From positions 2,046,001 to 2,110,000 of the forward strand of contig NZ_CP024091.1 of the NCBI RefSeq assembly GCF_002736205.1: a stretch of DNA of 64,000 bases. Reading direction: 5' to 3'. The notes beneath the pieces are model-generated. The model was not told where the DNA came from. It did not search any database and saw only the letters and a program-made list of their open reading frames with translations. Source of the stretch: Pedobacter ginsengisoli (GTDB taxonomy: Bacteria > Bacteroidota > Bacteroidia > Sphingobacteriales > Sphingobacteriaceae). Shown here in pieces: positions 1-8,802 of this stretch (the first letter of the stretch is position 1; every line of letters starts with the position of its first letter). A program made the translations under genes and the position numbers.

Positions 1-5
1 TTTAT

Positions 6-1034
6 TTAAGGTTGTAAGCGCTCACTCAGTCTGAATGATTTTACATTGGCGGAAATAATATTTAGTTCCTCTGAAAACTTCTTTATACGATCTAAATCCC
101 AATCAGAATGATAACTGATTTCCCAATCGATATTTTCTGGATTTTCATTGACTTTTATAATTTCTTTAAAATAAGGCATATCTACTTTAGATAGCGAATG
201 CCCAATGACAATAATTTTTTTTATTTTATTCAAAGATGAAATGAAGCCTTTATGTGATTCTAGCACCTTACCAAAATTTTTAAATGATTGCTCGTAATAA
301 TGCTCTATTCTTTCTACTGCGAAATTGATAGCATGGTATTTAGCTTCCGAACCCCAATTACCCTTACTCTCATCTTCAAGAAAATAGGCCAGATATGTGG
401 GATTCGAATTGTTATAGTATTTATTTCTTCTGTTTTTTAGCCGAGGTTGAAACTTTCGTTTTCTTTCATTGCTTTTAAGCCAGTTCTCCAAACTATTTTC
501 TGGGCTTTCGCCATGACCCAAAATGATACTCCCTGTTCTATCCGTTACTTTACCATGTAAATAACAAATTTGATTGGAAAGTACATTATAGGCTGTTTCA
601 ATAAAATCAGTATAATTGAAAGTAAGGAACAAGGCATTATTCTCTAAAACAATCATATTCTTTTTATTCTCGATAGGATTATTTAATGTCCTAACCCACT
701 GATGGAAACGCTTTCTCAAGGTTTCCGTAAGATTATCAACCAGTTCACCAGCATGATCTTGGGAAAAGAATAATTCCGCATAAGTAAAATCATCATCATC
801 TACTTCGTTTGAAGGGAAAAAGGGGCTTATAAAATCAATAAAGGTTTCTCTGGAAATTGTTAACAGGTTGTTCTCAAAGTCTCCCCAGATATCTTTACAA
901 TCATATAAGTTTTCTAAAGCATATAGTAGACTTTTATCACGCTTTGATAGATACGACTTAAAATCGGAGTATTTTGAAGGTATGCCATGATGTAGGTCAA
1001 ATCCATTCCCTATTATATAGAGCGTTTCTTCCAT
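6..1034 (-). CDS. AbiH-family abortive infection protein
   Basis: The 342-residue protein opens with the glycine-rich strand-loop YIIGNGFDLHHG (residues 6-17). Near residues 270-285 it has the strand IIVIGHSLSKVD. Both are hallmarks of the AbiH family, named for a lactococcal plasmid gene that aborts phage infection; the mechanism is unknown. The GNGFD loop looks like a nucleotide-binding turn, which is inference. The gene is complete: its TAA is at 6-8 and its ATG lies just outside the DUF932 operon. It stands alone, consistent with cargo on the mobile element, and has lower GC than the neighbouring mob/tra genes. Family call is firm; anti-phage activity here is inferred. Confidence 0.85.
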   Translation of the reverse strand: MEETLYIIGNGFDLHHGIPSKYSDFKSYLSKRDKSLLYALENLYDCKDIWGDFENNLLTISRETFIDFISPFFPSNEVDDDDFTYAELFFSQDHAGELVDNLTETLRKRFHQWVRTLNNPIENKKNMIVLENNALFLTFNYTDFIETAYNVLSNQICYLHGKVTDRTGSIILGHGESPENSLENWLKSNERKRKFQPRLKNRRNKYYNNSNPTYLAYFLEDESKGNWGSEAKYHAINFAVERIEHYYEQSFKNFGKVLESHKGFISSLNKIKKIIVIGHSLSKVDMPYFKEIIKVNENPENIDWEISYHSDWDLDRIKKFSEELNIISANVKSFRLSERLQP

Positions 1035-1174
1035 CGATTGTTTTGTTTATATACAGGAATGTTTGGAAGCTAATTTAATAAGTTTTAACCCAGTAACATC
1101 GTAAATCTGATTCTCAAACCTTATCCAGCACTTCATGCCCGCAAGGGCCGCCCGTGAATTTTTGGCACAGCAAA

Positions 1175-1201
1175 GCACTAAGAACAATCTGCCCTTAGTG
1201 C
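1175..1201 (-). terminator. Hairpin after the DUF932 gene
   Basis: GCACTAAG (1175-1182) pairs perfectly with CTTAGTGC (1194-1201) across an 11-base loop, 22 bases past the DUF932 stop on the minus strand. The run of T is poor, so termination may be weak. A GCCC-GCAA-GGGC mini-hairpin lies further on, at 1139-1150. Confidence 0.5.
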
Positions 1202-1222
1202 CAATTTTGCTTTTAAAGATGT

Positions 1223-2284
1223 TTAATTCAGCGCATTTACCCCAATCCTTGCAAAATCATTGCACAAATTAAACGTTGCCTGTGCCTTTCCCAATGCATT
1301 GCCCGACATAATGGAATTGAATTTTGCTTCATCCGTTTTATAGTTCTTCACGTTCTGAAAGTAGCCAGTAACGGAGTTGTAAGCCCCGAACAAAGTACCT
1401 TTTGTGGTTTCAAACTGCTGTGTTGGACTGGTCTCCGCATACTCCAAAACCTTGTCAATCACATTGGTGAAAAGACTTGAGAATTCGTCATGCTTTCCTT
1501 TTTTTACGTTTTCCAAAGTTTCTTTGTTCGGTGCCATTGCCATCTGTACCAATTTTTTCACCAGCTTATCGGTAATCCTAACTTTTGCCCACCTGTTAAA
1601 AATCTGCTCCATTTCTCCGCCCAACTGGTTAGTGATGCCTAATAACTGGTGTGCCTGTTTTAAACGCTCGTGTGCGTTTGCGGTATGGCGAATCTTTATC
1701 GCCCCCGTTTGGCTTCTCAATGCGGCATTCAATGTATTTTGGCAACAAATCCGAATCGGTGTAAATGATGCGGTAATACTGCCAAAACCATCATGGGAAG
1801 TGGTCAAAAACAAATATTGTGCTATCAAATCCGATTTGCCCACCTTGATAAATTCGGGCAGTTTTGCGGTTATAAAGATGCGTTCTCCCTTGCCCAATGC
1901 TCCTGCGGTTTCGTACAAAATGCCGTCCCCACCGCCAACGATGCTATCAAAAAAGGAAAAGGCGTCAACATTCTGTACCACTTCGTAATCCTTGCCTACC
2001 ACGCCCAAAACCTGCTCCGTATCGGTTCTAATCGTGGCAAAGTAGTCGGGAACTTCAATCTCCGAATGCACCAACAAATCGGGTTCGTCCGCGTGGGGCT
2101 GTCCATTGTCAACTGTAAACAAGGTGCGTTTTTCAACGGTGTAGTCCAATCCCGCATGTCTGATGGCTTCGCTACTTGTCGGATAGTCCTCTATGATCGT
2201 ACCCAGACCGTGCCAAGCTTTTTCCTTTACACTAAAAAAACTATGCTTTTCTGTCTTACTGTTATAATTTATGTTGTGTGCCAT
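1223..2284 (-). CDS. DUF932 phage/plasmid-like protein
   Basis: This is a 353-residue member of the DUF932 (phage/plasmid-like, TIGR03299-type) family found on Bacteroidota conjugative elements and plasmids. No biochemical role is established. The sequence EKAWHGLG near the N-terminus and a central stretch TTSHDGFGSITASFTPIRI are typical. The open frame extends 19 codons upstream, but the ATG at 2284 (MAHNINYNSKTEKHSFF) fits the family start. It is last in a small minus-strand operon with the three genes at 2262-3193, and its start overlaps the end of the upstream small gene by 23 bases. It belongs to the element backbone. Confidence 0.8.
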   Translation of the reverse strand: MAHNINYNSKTEKHSFFSVKEKAWHGLGTIIEDYPTSSEAIRHAGLDYTVEKRTLFTVDNGQPHADEPDLLVHSEIEVPDYFATIRTDTEQVLGVVGKDYEVVQNVDAFSFFDSIVGGGDGILYETAGALGKGERIFITAKLPEFIKVGKSDLIAQYLFLTTSHDGFGSITASFTPIRICCQNTLNAALRSQTGAIKIRHTANAHERLKQAHQLLGITNQLGGEMEQIFNRWAKVRITDKLVKKLVQMAMAPNKETLENVKKGKHDEFSSLFTNVIDKVLEYAETSPTQQFETTKGTLFGAYNSVTGYFQNVKNYKTDEAKFNSIMSGNALGKAQATFNLCNDFARIGVNALN

Positions 2285-2468
2285 GATTGATGTTTTTAAC
2301 GTTCCTAACCCTTGATAATAAAATCTCTGTTTCAAGTACAATGATGTTTGCCGTATCGCTAAGGGTCAATTTCGATTGGGTCTCTATTTCATGTACCATA
2401 TCTGATAAATTCTGATGGTCTGCATGGACTGCCACACGTACCATGATAAAAATTGTTTCGTATTTCAT
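2262..2468 (-). CDS. Small element protein, unknown
   Basis: A 68-residue protein of unknown function. It has no signal peptide or membrane segment, and the middle (residues 20-55) reads as two amphipathic helices. The start at 2468 overlaps the stop of the gene before it as ATGA, and its end runs 23 bases into the DUF932 gene in another frame, which is typical of translational coupling. A second in-frame ATG at 2444 is possible. The tight overlaps on both sides are the main reason to believe it is real. No family was recognised. Confidence 0.5.
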   Translation of the reverse strand: MKYETIFIMVRVAVHADHQNLSDMVHEIETQSKLTLSDTANIIVLETEILLSRVRNVKNINHGTQHKL

Positions 2469-2599
2469 CGCTTTTGGATATGCTGTTTTTTGAACTTGTC
2501 AAGTTGCTGATAAAAGGCCTTGGGGTTATCTTCCTCAAATTCTACCCCATAGCCAGGCCAGTACAACTGGTCCAAAAATTCTATGAATGCTTCGAACAT
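2465..2599 (-). CDS. Very small element protein, unknown
   Basis: A 44-residue reading frame (MFEAFIEFLDQLYWPGYGVE then a charged tail ending KKQHIQKR). The frame is open for 17 codons further upstream, but the ATG at 2599 avoids an implausible proline-rich leader. Its TGA overlaps the ATG of the next gene by four bases (ATGA), suggesting coupled translation. The aromatic-rich N-terminal half and basic tail give no function. It sits between the Pro/Lys/Glu-rich protein and the 68-residue protein. Confidence 0.5.
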   Translation of the reverse strand: MFEAFIEFLDQLYWPGYGVEFEEDNPKAFYQQLDKFKKQHIQKR

Positions 2600-2653
2600 T
2601 GTATAAAGTTTAAATAAAAAACCAACCGCCCCCGATTTGGGGGCGGTCACTAA

Positions 2654-3193
2654 CTATCTGATGGGGAAATGTATATCCCCCTCGATTTCTGCAAGTTTGT
2701 CTATGCAAAGCTTGTTCACCATCGTAGCAACTGCATTGATGATAAAAGGGTTTTTTGTGGTAAATTCCCTGCCTTTGTCGTCCTCAATGGTCAATTCGCA
2801 TCTTTGATAGTGGTTGCTCTCGGTCTCGTCCGCATCATCTTTTTGCATTACCTCGAACTCTTCCAATGTGCTAATCGTCTCTAGCAACTTGCCCCTTTGG
2901 TTGATACGGCGGTTCAGCTCCAACGCAAATTTGATAGTGGCATCTAAATTAAGTTGTGGCTTTTGCTCCTGCAATTGCTCCCTTAATTCCGCTTTTGTCG
3001 GCTCTGCCTTTGGCGCTTCGGTCTTGGTTTCTACAGGTTTTACGTTTACCGCTTCGCCCTTTGGTTCTTCCTTAACCTCTTTTTTGTCCGCATCCTTTAA
3101 AGGCAGGTTTGGACGGATTGCCCCTTTTTCTGTCGATTTGTTAACTGTTGTTGTTGCGTTGTCTTTTCCGCTTCCGATTACTGTTGTTTTCAT
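2654..3193 (-). CDS. Element accessory protein with Pro/Lys/Glu-rich linker
   Basis: A 179-residue protein. Residues 1-90 are low-complexity and rich in Lys, Glu, Pro and Thr (repeats such as EVKEEPKGEA), likely disordered. The C-terminal 90 residues are globular, with a helix (KFALELNRRINQRGKLLETI) and a beta-rich part ending at FPIR. Start at 3193 (MKTTVIGSGK) is preferred over a start nine codons upstream. It is the first gene of the small operon that ends with DUF932. I recognise it as a common companion of such elements but know no function. Confidence 0.65.
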   Translation of the reverse strand: MKTTVIGSGKDNATTTVNKSTEKGAIRPNLPLKDADKKEVKEEPKGEAVNVKPVETKTEAPKAEPTKAELREQLQEQKPQLNLDATIKFALELNRRINQRGKLLETISTLEEFEVMQKDDADETESNHYQRCELTIEDDKGREFTTKNPFIINAVATMVNKLCIDKLAEIEGDIHFPIR

Positions 3194-3744
3194 GATTTCT
3201 AATTTTAATTTTATGTTCAATAAATATTTCTACTATCTGCCCCAATAGGGCGGTTCTCGCTGTGCCCTGTGGTCTGACCGTTCGGGCGGTGGGTGCTGTG
3301 GGTGCTGTGGGTGGGCTTCTGCCTTTTGTGCTGTGCATGGGTCTATCTCCTTTAAAAAATGCTGTCGGCTGAAGCCTCCTGCCTTTTTGATAGAAGCCAG
3401 CACCTGATACAATCCAGTGGACTGGCAAGACTTTGCGAAAAAAAATACAACCCGAGCGCAGCGAGGTGTGGAGATTTTTTTTCAGCAAACCCAAAGGGGA
3501 AGTCTTGTCCAGCCCAAGGGATTGTTCGGAAATTTTGGCTCAAAAAGGTTCGGGGGTAATTTTTTTCACATTACACCTCTTTCATCACATTTCCTTATTT
3601 TTACTTAATTTGAATTCGCTCTTCGTTATGAAAGCAAAGAAGAAATCAGCAACATAATACAAGAGAGATGAACGACTATTTAATCGAATTCTTGAAGTAG
3701 AAGGGTGAAGAGATTAGATACATTATTACAATAAATTAACGTTT
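3194..3744. other. Long intergenic region with GC-rich 9-bp repeats and a long inverted repeat
   Basis: No convincing gene is seen. Three tandem 9-bp units GTGGGTGCT, GTGGGTGCT and GTGGGTGGG lie at 3289-3315 in an unusually G-rich patch. CTGGCAAGACTT (about 3421-3432) can pair with AAGTCTTGTCCAG (about 3501-3513) with one bulged base, enclosing an A-tract, CCCGAGCGCAGCGAGG and a T-tract. The right part (3560-3744) is AT-rich and should hold the promoter of the TPR gene, but no clear Bacteroidota promoter match was found. Confidence 0.5.
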
Positions 3745-6700
3745 ATGATAGACCCAGCGACAGCGCTTGGCATAGCCACTTTCTCAGCGAATACCCTTGT
3801 CAGTTATTTCCTTAAGCGAGGATTTGATTTAGCGTTTCCAAAAGATGATGATTTTAAGGATCATCTAAGAGATGCTATAGATAATACAATTGAGAAATAT
3901 GATGAAAAATATGGTCAGGATAGCGGTAAGCTGATGCCTTTTTATCATTCGGTGAATGTGATCGACGAATTATTAAAGTTTCGAGTAATGCACCCAGAGG
4001 ACTATGATCCTGTTCAACTTACGAACGTATTAGAAAATGAACCTGGGATTGCTCCACCCACTAAAAAGAATATAGAAGATTTTTATGAAATCTTTCTTGC
4101 CAATATAGCTGCTGACCCAGAGCTAAAAAAGCTTGAAATCAAACAAACATTTGACCAGGAGATATTTAATATTTCAAAAAAGGTCGATGAAGTAGGCAGA
4201 CAAATAGAAAGTATGAAATTGGCAATGAATGGTGATCTTCAGTTGCAATGGAAGAACAGACTTGATTCCTATACTGAAACTTTGAAAGCATTTAAACCAG
4301 CTACTGCTATTAGGCTACTTGAGCAGCTTGAAGAAAGTTTTTCCACCAGCATCAATAAACCAAACGAGCATTTCATAGCCTTGTTAGCATATCAAAAAGG
4401 AATATGTCAACAATTTTTAGGAGAGGCTGAAAAGTCTGCAAGAAATTATTTAGAAGCATTTCGTTTAGCACCTCAAAATAGGCTTTATAAAGAGCAGGCA
4501 GCCTTAGCTCATTTCAAACTTGACAATATTGGAAAATCTACTGAAATGGCTTCAGAGCTGATTGATCAGGATGAATATAGTATTATGGGATGGGCTTTAA
4601 AGCTTTTAGGTTCAACTGATGAAGAATTTAAAGTATTAATCGACCAAGTGCCTACGCTTGTTGCAAAAAACGATGATTTTCAAAAAATCGTTCACAACAT
4701 GTTAATGAATAAGGATAGGATTGAAATACTCAATGTACTTTATAAGGAAAATAAATTATGTTCCCTTTCTGATTTTAAAGAATTTGAAATAACGATAGCG
4801 AGTTATAACCTATACATATTCTGGATTCTCAATGCTGTAAATCGATATTACAAAAATATGTATGTAGACTTCAGAGAACCTGCAGCACGGGATAATGAAC
4901 TTATCGTATTCCTTAATGAAAGGCTTAAGATATTAATTGGTGTCACTAAAGGAACAGAAATTGAAAAGGAAACTTTGGATTTTAAGTTTCTACTAGCTTT
5001 TACCAATTTTATGATCACCAGAGAGGACAAGTTTGCCTTAGAGATGCAAAAGCATTACGAAGACATGCCTGGCAAAACATTTTTCAACGCTCTACAATGT
5101 GCCAATGCGCTCCAACAAACTGAAAGATATCATGAAGCTATAAAAATAATAGAGGGTCGCGAGACGACCGAACCTGAAATGTTTATGCTTCTTGCTCATT
5201 GTTATTCAAGAACAAATGAAGACGGTCCGCATATCCGTGCTATGAAAAGTTTCTTTTCGTCAATAGATGAATTACCTGACAATTATCTTACGACCTATAT
5301 CAATGCAATGATTGAAACCGCTATGCGTGGATTTGGTTCTGAATTCTCAGTTTTAGAATTTACGGAAAAGAAGTCCTTTATTAATCCAATACATAAAGAA
5401 ATCATTTCACTATTTGCTGACCTTCTTTATGGAAACATTAGTGATGAAGATGCGAATAAGTTATTGGAGTTTGGGACTAATTTGGATGACAGTTTTACTT
5501 GCTCTATGATAGCATCTGGTTTTTTCTTTGCAAAGAGATACCCTCTAGCTATTAAACTATTTAGAAAATCTGGAGCTCACGAAGACAGAGGAAGAGCACT
5601 TCATCATTACATACATGCACTTGCAGCGAATGGCAAGGATGATGCAGAAGTCCTTAGGTTACTAAAATTGTGGAGAACTGATGTTGATTTTGACCAAGAG
5701 TTCCTTTTGAAAGAATTACAGATGCGAAGTGATTTGAGGGAATGGGATGAAGTTATAAGCATTTGTGAAGCTTATTTAAAAGAGATTCCCAAAAATGAAG
5801 GTGTAATGAATCTTTACTTAATCGCATTAAATGAATTGAGTACAGAGCAAAGCACAAATAAGCTAAAAGAAGTAGCAACCCAACTTTTAGATTATGGTTT
5901 TACCCATCCCCACCATATCACGAATGCTGGAACAATCCTAATAAAAAATGGCTTTTCTAAATTAGGATTTGAACTATTACACAAGTATGCTAAGAATCCT
6001 TCACAAATTGAAATAAGGACTGCTTATTTACAAGCATGTTTAATTTCTTCTAGGATGAGTTCTGATATCGAGCCAATGGAACAATTTGAAACTGTTGAGG
6101 AAGGGGCTTTTGTAAAATATACACGCGATGGAAAAGTGCATTTCATAGAGATGACACCTACTAATTGCATAAACAATGTATTTGCAAAATTTTTAGGGCG
6201 TAAGTCTGGTGATCATTTTACAGTTAAAAGACCCATGACAAATCAGGAGGATACTATAAGAATAGAAAGGGTAATGAACAAATATCTATCTCTCCATGAC
6301 GAAATTTACGAGCAAGTGGCTACTGATCCATTTTCGGGAATTCCTTTTGCCGTAATTAGTATCGACCCTAATAACCCAGGAAGCTTTTTCCAAACTTTGC
6401 AGGAAATGTTCGGCGAAAGTGGGGCAAAGGCAAAGATAATGGCACAGCAAGAGCTGAAAAAATATTATCAATACCAGATTTCGTTTACTGAGGTTGTGCT
6501 CAATCCCTACGATAAGAAATATTTAGACGCTTATGCAAATTTGGTAACAGGCAAAGGTTTTGCAACAATTCCCATTCGCGACTTTGTCAACGATGATATT
6601 ACCGAAAAAGAGCTAATAATTGATTTCAGTTCAACATTGATGCTATATCAGATTTCAAGCAATCATCAGGTGGATTATGGAAGAAAATTCAAGATTTCCA

Positions 6701-7503
6701 GATATCTCCATGAACATATTAAGCATCTATTGCAACAAATGGAATTAGAGCAACCAAGTGAGATGTCCATATCAATAGGGGGAGATAAGCCAGTGGTTAA
6801 TAATACGCCAGAAAACTTTAAGAATAATAGAATCAGTTACACCCAGGGGTTATTGACATGGATAGATCAGAATTGTAATATCGAACTTGCTAGCAACACT
6901 CTAGAAGTAATCAGGCAAAACAACCTTGTGATTGGAGAAAATTTTGTAGTCGACATTATTATTAGCACGATGTTATTGGGTCAACAATCCAATCACGTTT
7001 TAATTTCAGATGATTTCTTTTATCTCAAACATGGATTTTTAAATTTTAATATGATGAGGAGCACTGAGCTTTTCATCAAAAATCTCCTGGGCAAAAATCA
7101 TAATTGCTTAAATGAGTTCATCAATAATAGATATATTGGTTTTTCTCCAAATGAGCATCAGCTGAATGAAATGTACTCAAAACATTTATCGGGACTACCA
7201 AACAATTATGCATTTTGCTTAGAAAATCTTTCTGCAAAAAACAGCAGTTTGAATTTATCATCTGCTATCAAACATATTAAGTACATCACTTTAAATGCCG
7301 TTATTACTGAAGATCAAATGCAAAGAGATGTTACCTCAGTTTGGGTAGGAACTTTAAGAAATATCAATACTTCGATTAGGCAGAATTTAGAAGGAAGAAT
7401 TAGAATGGAATTTGCATTACTGGGTTTAAAACTCGACTTAGTTTTACATTCGCTTGATTCTGCTTATATTATTTTAGAAATGGAAAATAAAAAAAGCCCC
7501 TGA
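3745..7503 (+). CDS. Large TPR protein with GreAB-C-like and PIN-like domains (predicted conflict effector)
   Basis: At 1252 residues this is the largest element gene, on the opposite strand from the backbone. The N-terminal 150 residues are helical. Residues 170-760 are a long run of TPR-like helical pairs (for example HFIALLAYQKGICQQFLGEA). Residues 780-860 resemble the C-terminal domain of GreA/GreB (VEEGAFVKYTRDG then HFTVKRPMTNQEDTIRIERV). Residues 955-1130 look like a PIN nuclease: a first acidic strand LIIDFSSTLMLY and a second acidic site VLISDDFFYLKHG. I recall a Pfam PIN family described from exactly this TPR/GreAB-C combination in predicted prokaryotic conflict systems. RNA cleavage on sensing is therefore the working idea, unproven. 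It stands alone between the small-gene operon and the histone-like gene. Confidence 0.7.
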   Translation: MIDPATALGIATFSANTLVSYFLKRGFDLAFPKDDDFKDHLRDAIDNTIEKYDEKYGQDSGKLMPFYHSVNVIDELLKFRVMHPEDYDPVQLTNVLENEPGIAPPTKKNIEDFYEIFLANIAADPELKKLEIKQTFDQEIFNISKKVDEVGRQIESMKLAMNGDLQLQWKNRLDSYTETLKAFKPATAIRLLEQLEESFSTSINKPNEHFIALLAYQKGICQQFLGEAEKSARNYLEAFRLAPQNRLYKEQAALAHFKLDNIGKSTEMASELIDQDEYSIMGWALKLLGSTDEEFKVLIDQVPTLVAKNDDFQKIVHNMLMNKDRIEILNVLYKENKLCSLSDFKEFEITIASYNLYIFWILNAVNRYYKNMYVDFREPAARDNELIVFLNERLKILIGVTKGTEIEKETLDFKFLLAFTNFMITREDKFALEMQKHYEDMPGKTFFNALQCANALQQTERYHEAIKIIEGRETTEPEMFMLLAHCYSRTNEDGPHIRAMKSFFSSIDELPDNYLTTYINAMIETAMRGFGSEFSVLEFTEKKSFINPIHKEIISLFADLLYGNISDEDANKLLEFGTNLDDSFTCSMIASGFFFAKRYPLAIKLFRKSGAHEDRGRALHHYIHALAANGKDDAEVLRLLKLWRTDVDFDQEFLLKELQMRSDLREWDEVISICEAYLKEIPKNEGVMNLYLIALNELSTEQSTNKLKEVATQLLDYGFTHPHHITNAGTILIKNGFSKLGFELLHKYAKNPSQIEIRTAYLQACLISSRMSSDIEPMEQFETVEEGAFVKYTRDGKVHFIEMTPTNCINNVFAKFLGRKSGDHFTVKRPMTNQEDTIRIERVMNKYLSLHDEIYEQVATDPFSGIPFAVISIDPNNPGSFFQTLQEMFGESGAKAKIMAQQELKKYYQYQISFTEVVLNPYDKKYLDAYANLVTGKGFATIPIRDFVNDDITEKELIIDFSSTLMLYQISSNHQVDYGRKFKISRYLHEHIKHLLQQMELEQPSEMSISIGGDKPVVNNTPENFKNNRISYTQGLLTWIDQNCNIELASNTLEVIRQNNLVIGENFVVDIIISTMLLGQQSNHVLISDDFFYLKHGFLNFNMMRSTELFIKNLLGKNHNCLNEFINNRYIGFSPNEHQLNEMYSKHLSGLPNNYAFCLENLSAKNSSLNLSSAIKHIKYITLNAVITEDQMQRDVTSVWVGTLRNINTSIRQNLEGRIRMEFALLGLKLDLVLHSLDSAYIILEMENKKSP

Positions 7504-7518
7504 AATAATCCAGGGGCT
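7495..7518. terminator. Bidirectional terminator
   Basis: AGCCCCTG (7495-7502) pairs with CAGGGGCT (7511-7518) over an 8-base loop. The stem includes the TGA stop of the TPR gene. A-rich sequence on the left and T-rich sequence on the right give a U-tract for both strands, so it can stop both the TPR transcript and the converging histone-like operon. Confidence 0.8.
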
Positions 7519-7536
7519 ATAACTTTTTTACAATAG

Positions 7537-7713
7537 TTATTTAGTGTTCTTCTTGTCCGTAATTTCTTTCCGAATTTCAGTGGCCAGCACTTTTAGGTCC
7601 TGCATACCTTTACGTACCCTTGTTCCAGCAGCACTATTGGCCTTATTGTAGAATTTGTCGGCGTCCGCCTCGATCGAAGCGATAAGCTCCTTAACCTTTC
7701 CGAATTTTTCCAT
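7537..7713 (-). CDS. Histone H1-like protein (Hc1 family)
   Basis: A 58-residue protein with the Hc1-like pattern: MEKFGKVKELIASIEADADK, then FYNKANSAAGTRVRKGMQDL, then a Lys-rich end (DKKNTK). Members are small basic nucleoid proteins that bind DNA non-specifically. Many Bacteroidota chromosomes and conjugative elements carry one, and a copy on an element is often thought to limit disturbance of the host nucleoid (inference here). The ATG is at 7713 and the TAA at 7537-7539. It lies downstream of the 330-residue element gene, 67 bases away, and ends at the bidirectional terminator. Confidence 0.85.
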   Translation of the reverse strand: MEKFGKVKELIASIEADADKFYNKANSAAGTRVRKGMQDLKVLATEIRKEITDKKNTK

Positions 7714-7780
7714 GATGATTATTTTTTATGTTTTAATGAATTGGTTTATGTTTTGGTAGAACGAATATATCAATTCTCCG

Positions 7781-8773
7781 CTACATTGCCATTCCCTGGC
7801 CTTGGGCAACTTCTTTTTCCTTGCCCTGATCCATTTTCTTGTTGAACGAACTGCTGACCTCAAGTCCGGTCTCCTTTTGGAACTGTTCGCGCTTCTCAGG
7901 CTTGCCGTCTTCACGATAGAAATTCAGTTTTCCATAGCGTACTGCCGTTTCCAGATACAGCTTCGTCTCCTCGCCATCCTTGAAAACCGTGACCAAAGGC
8001 CTGTGGCCGTTCAGGAGCTGGTTCTCCAGCTTCAGCGCTGTTTTGGGGTCTTCCATTTCCTTTATTCTATAGTCGCCCAACTGCGCCTTAACATCATAGC
8101 CATAGGAATCGGTGAAATGTCGCATGGGAAGGTTATCGTTCCTGTCCCTTGGCTTATCGGTATCAAGCTGAACCCACGCATTGTAGTGGATGCCGTCCCT
8201 GTTCAACAGGTCGTCACGGTAGACCGACCTGCCCTGTACAAGGTTTGCAGCATGTTCACGGCCAAACCCTTCGCCATGGTTCAGCCAGAAAATCTGTGGC
8301 ATCGGCGGGGATTTGAACGAACGGTCGAAGTCCCTTGCAACGTAGTTGATCTTGCCATTTTCCATGTTGGCCAGCATGGTCTTGCTAGCAGCACTTTTGC
8401 CAACGGCAAGCTCCACGTTACCGCTCTGTTTCTTGAAATAGGCTACCGCCTCGTTCAGGTTCTCCATCTTTTTCACCCCATTGTCCTGTCCCTCTGGCGT
8501 ATGGGTGATGATGAGGTACTTTTGGCCTTCCTCCAATGGCTTGGCCTGGTTATGTACCGCCTCCAAACGGTTAAGGTAATAATAGTCGGACTGGCCCGAC
8601 TGCTTAAAGTGCAGGGTAATATCGACCTGCCCACGTGTAGCCTTTACCTCATCGTAGAGCCTGAAGAACGGTTCGTTGTTCCTCATGTGCTCTTCCATTT
8701 TTACAATGTGGGCATCTCCGAAGCCCAGTTTTTTCATCTCATCCTTGAGATCCTCTAGATTGTTGAGATTCAT
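7781..8773 (-). CDS. Conserved Bacteroidota element protein, no assigned function
   Basis: A 330-residue cytoplasmic protein with no signal peptide or membrane helix. It is familiar from Bacteroidota conjugative elements and resembles the region around DUF3945, but I cannot assign it firmly. Landmarks are NAWVQLDTDKPRDRNDNLPM (about 200-220), a YGYD motif shortly after, and a Gln/Lys/Glu-rich disordered tail (EKREQFQKETG onward). It starts 29 bases after traM, where traN would normally be expected, so genes may be missing at this junction as well. Confidence 0.55.
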   Translation of the reverse strand: MNLNNLEDLKDEMKKLGFGDAHIVKMEEHMRNNEPFFRLYDEVKATRGQVDITLHFKQSGQSDYYYLNRLEAVHNQAKPLEEGQKYLIITHTPEGQDNGVKKMENLNEAVAYFKKQSGNVELAVGKSAASKTMLANMENGKINYVARDFDRSFKSPPMPQIFWLNHGEGFGREHAANLVQGRSVYRDDLLNRDGIHYNAWVQLDTDKPRDRNDNLPMRHFTDSYGYDVKAQLGDYRIKEMEDPKTALKLENQLLNGHRPLVTVFKDGEETKLYLETAVRYGKLNFYREDGKPEKREQFQKETGLEVSSSFNKKMDQGKEKEVAQGQGMAM

Positions 8774-8802
8774 CTTTTCTGTGTTTTTAGTGAACGATCC
8801 TG

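Noticed and set aside
1404..2290. Long plus-strand open frames opposite the DUF932 gene
   Set aside because: They are antisense shadows of a recognised gene and show no family motif.
3141..3494. Minus-strand open frame with Pro-Thr-Ala repeats
   Set aside because: It is the translation of the G-rich tandem repeats and overlaps the end of a better gene; codon make-up is unlike the neighbours and there is no plausible start.
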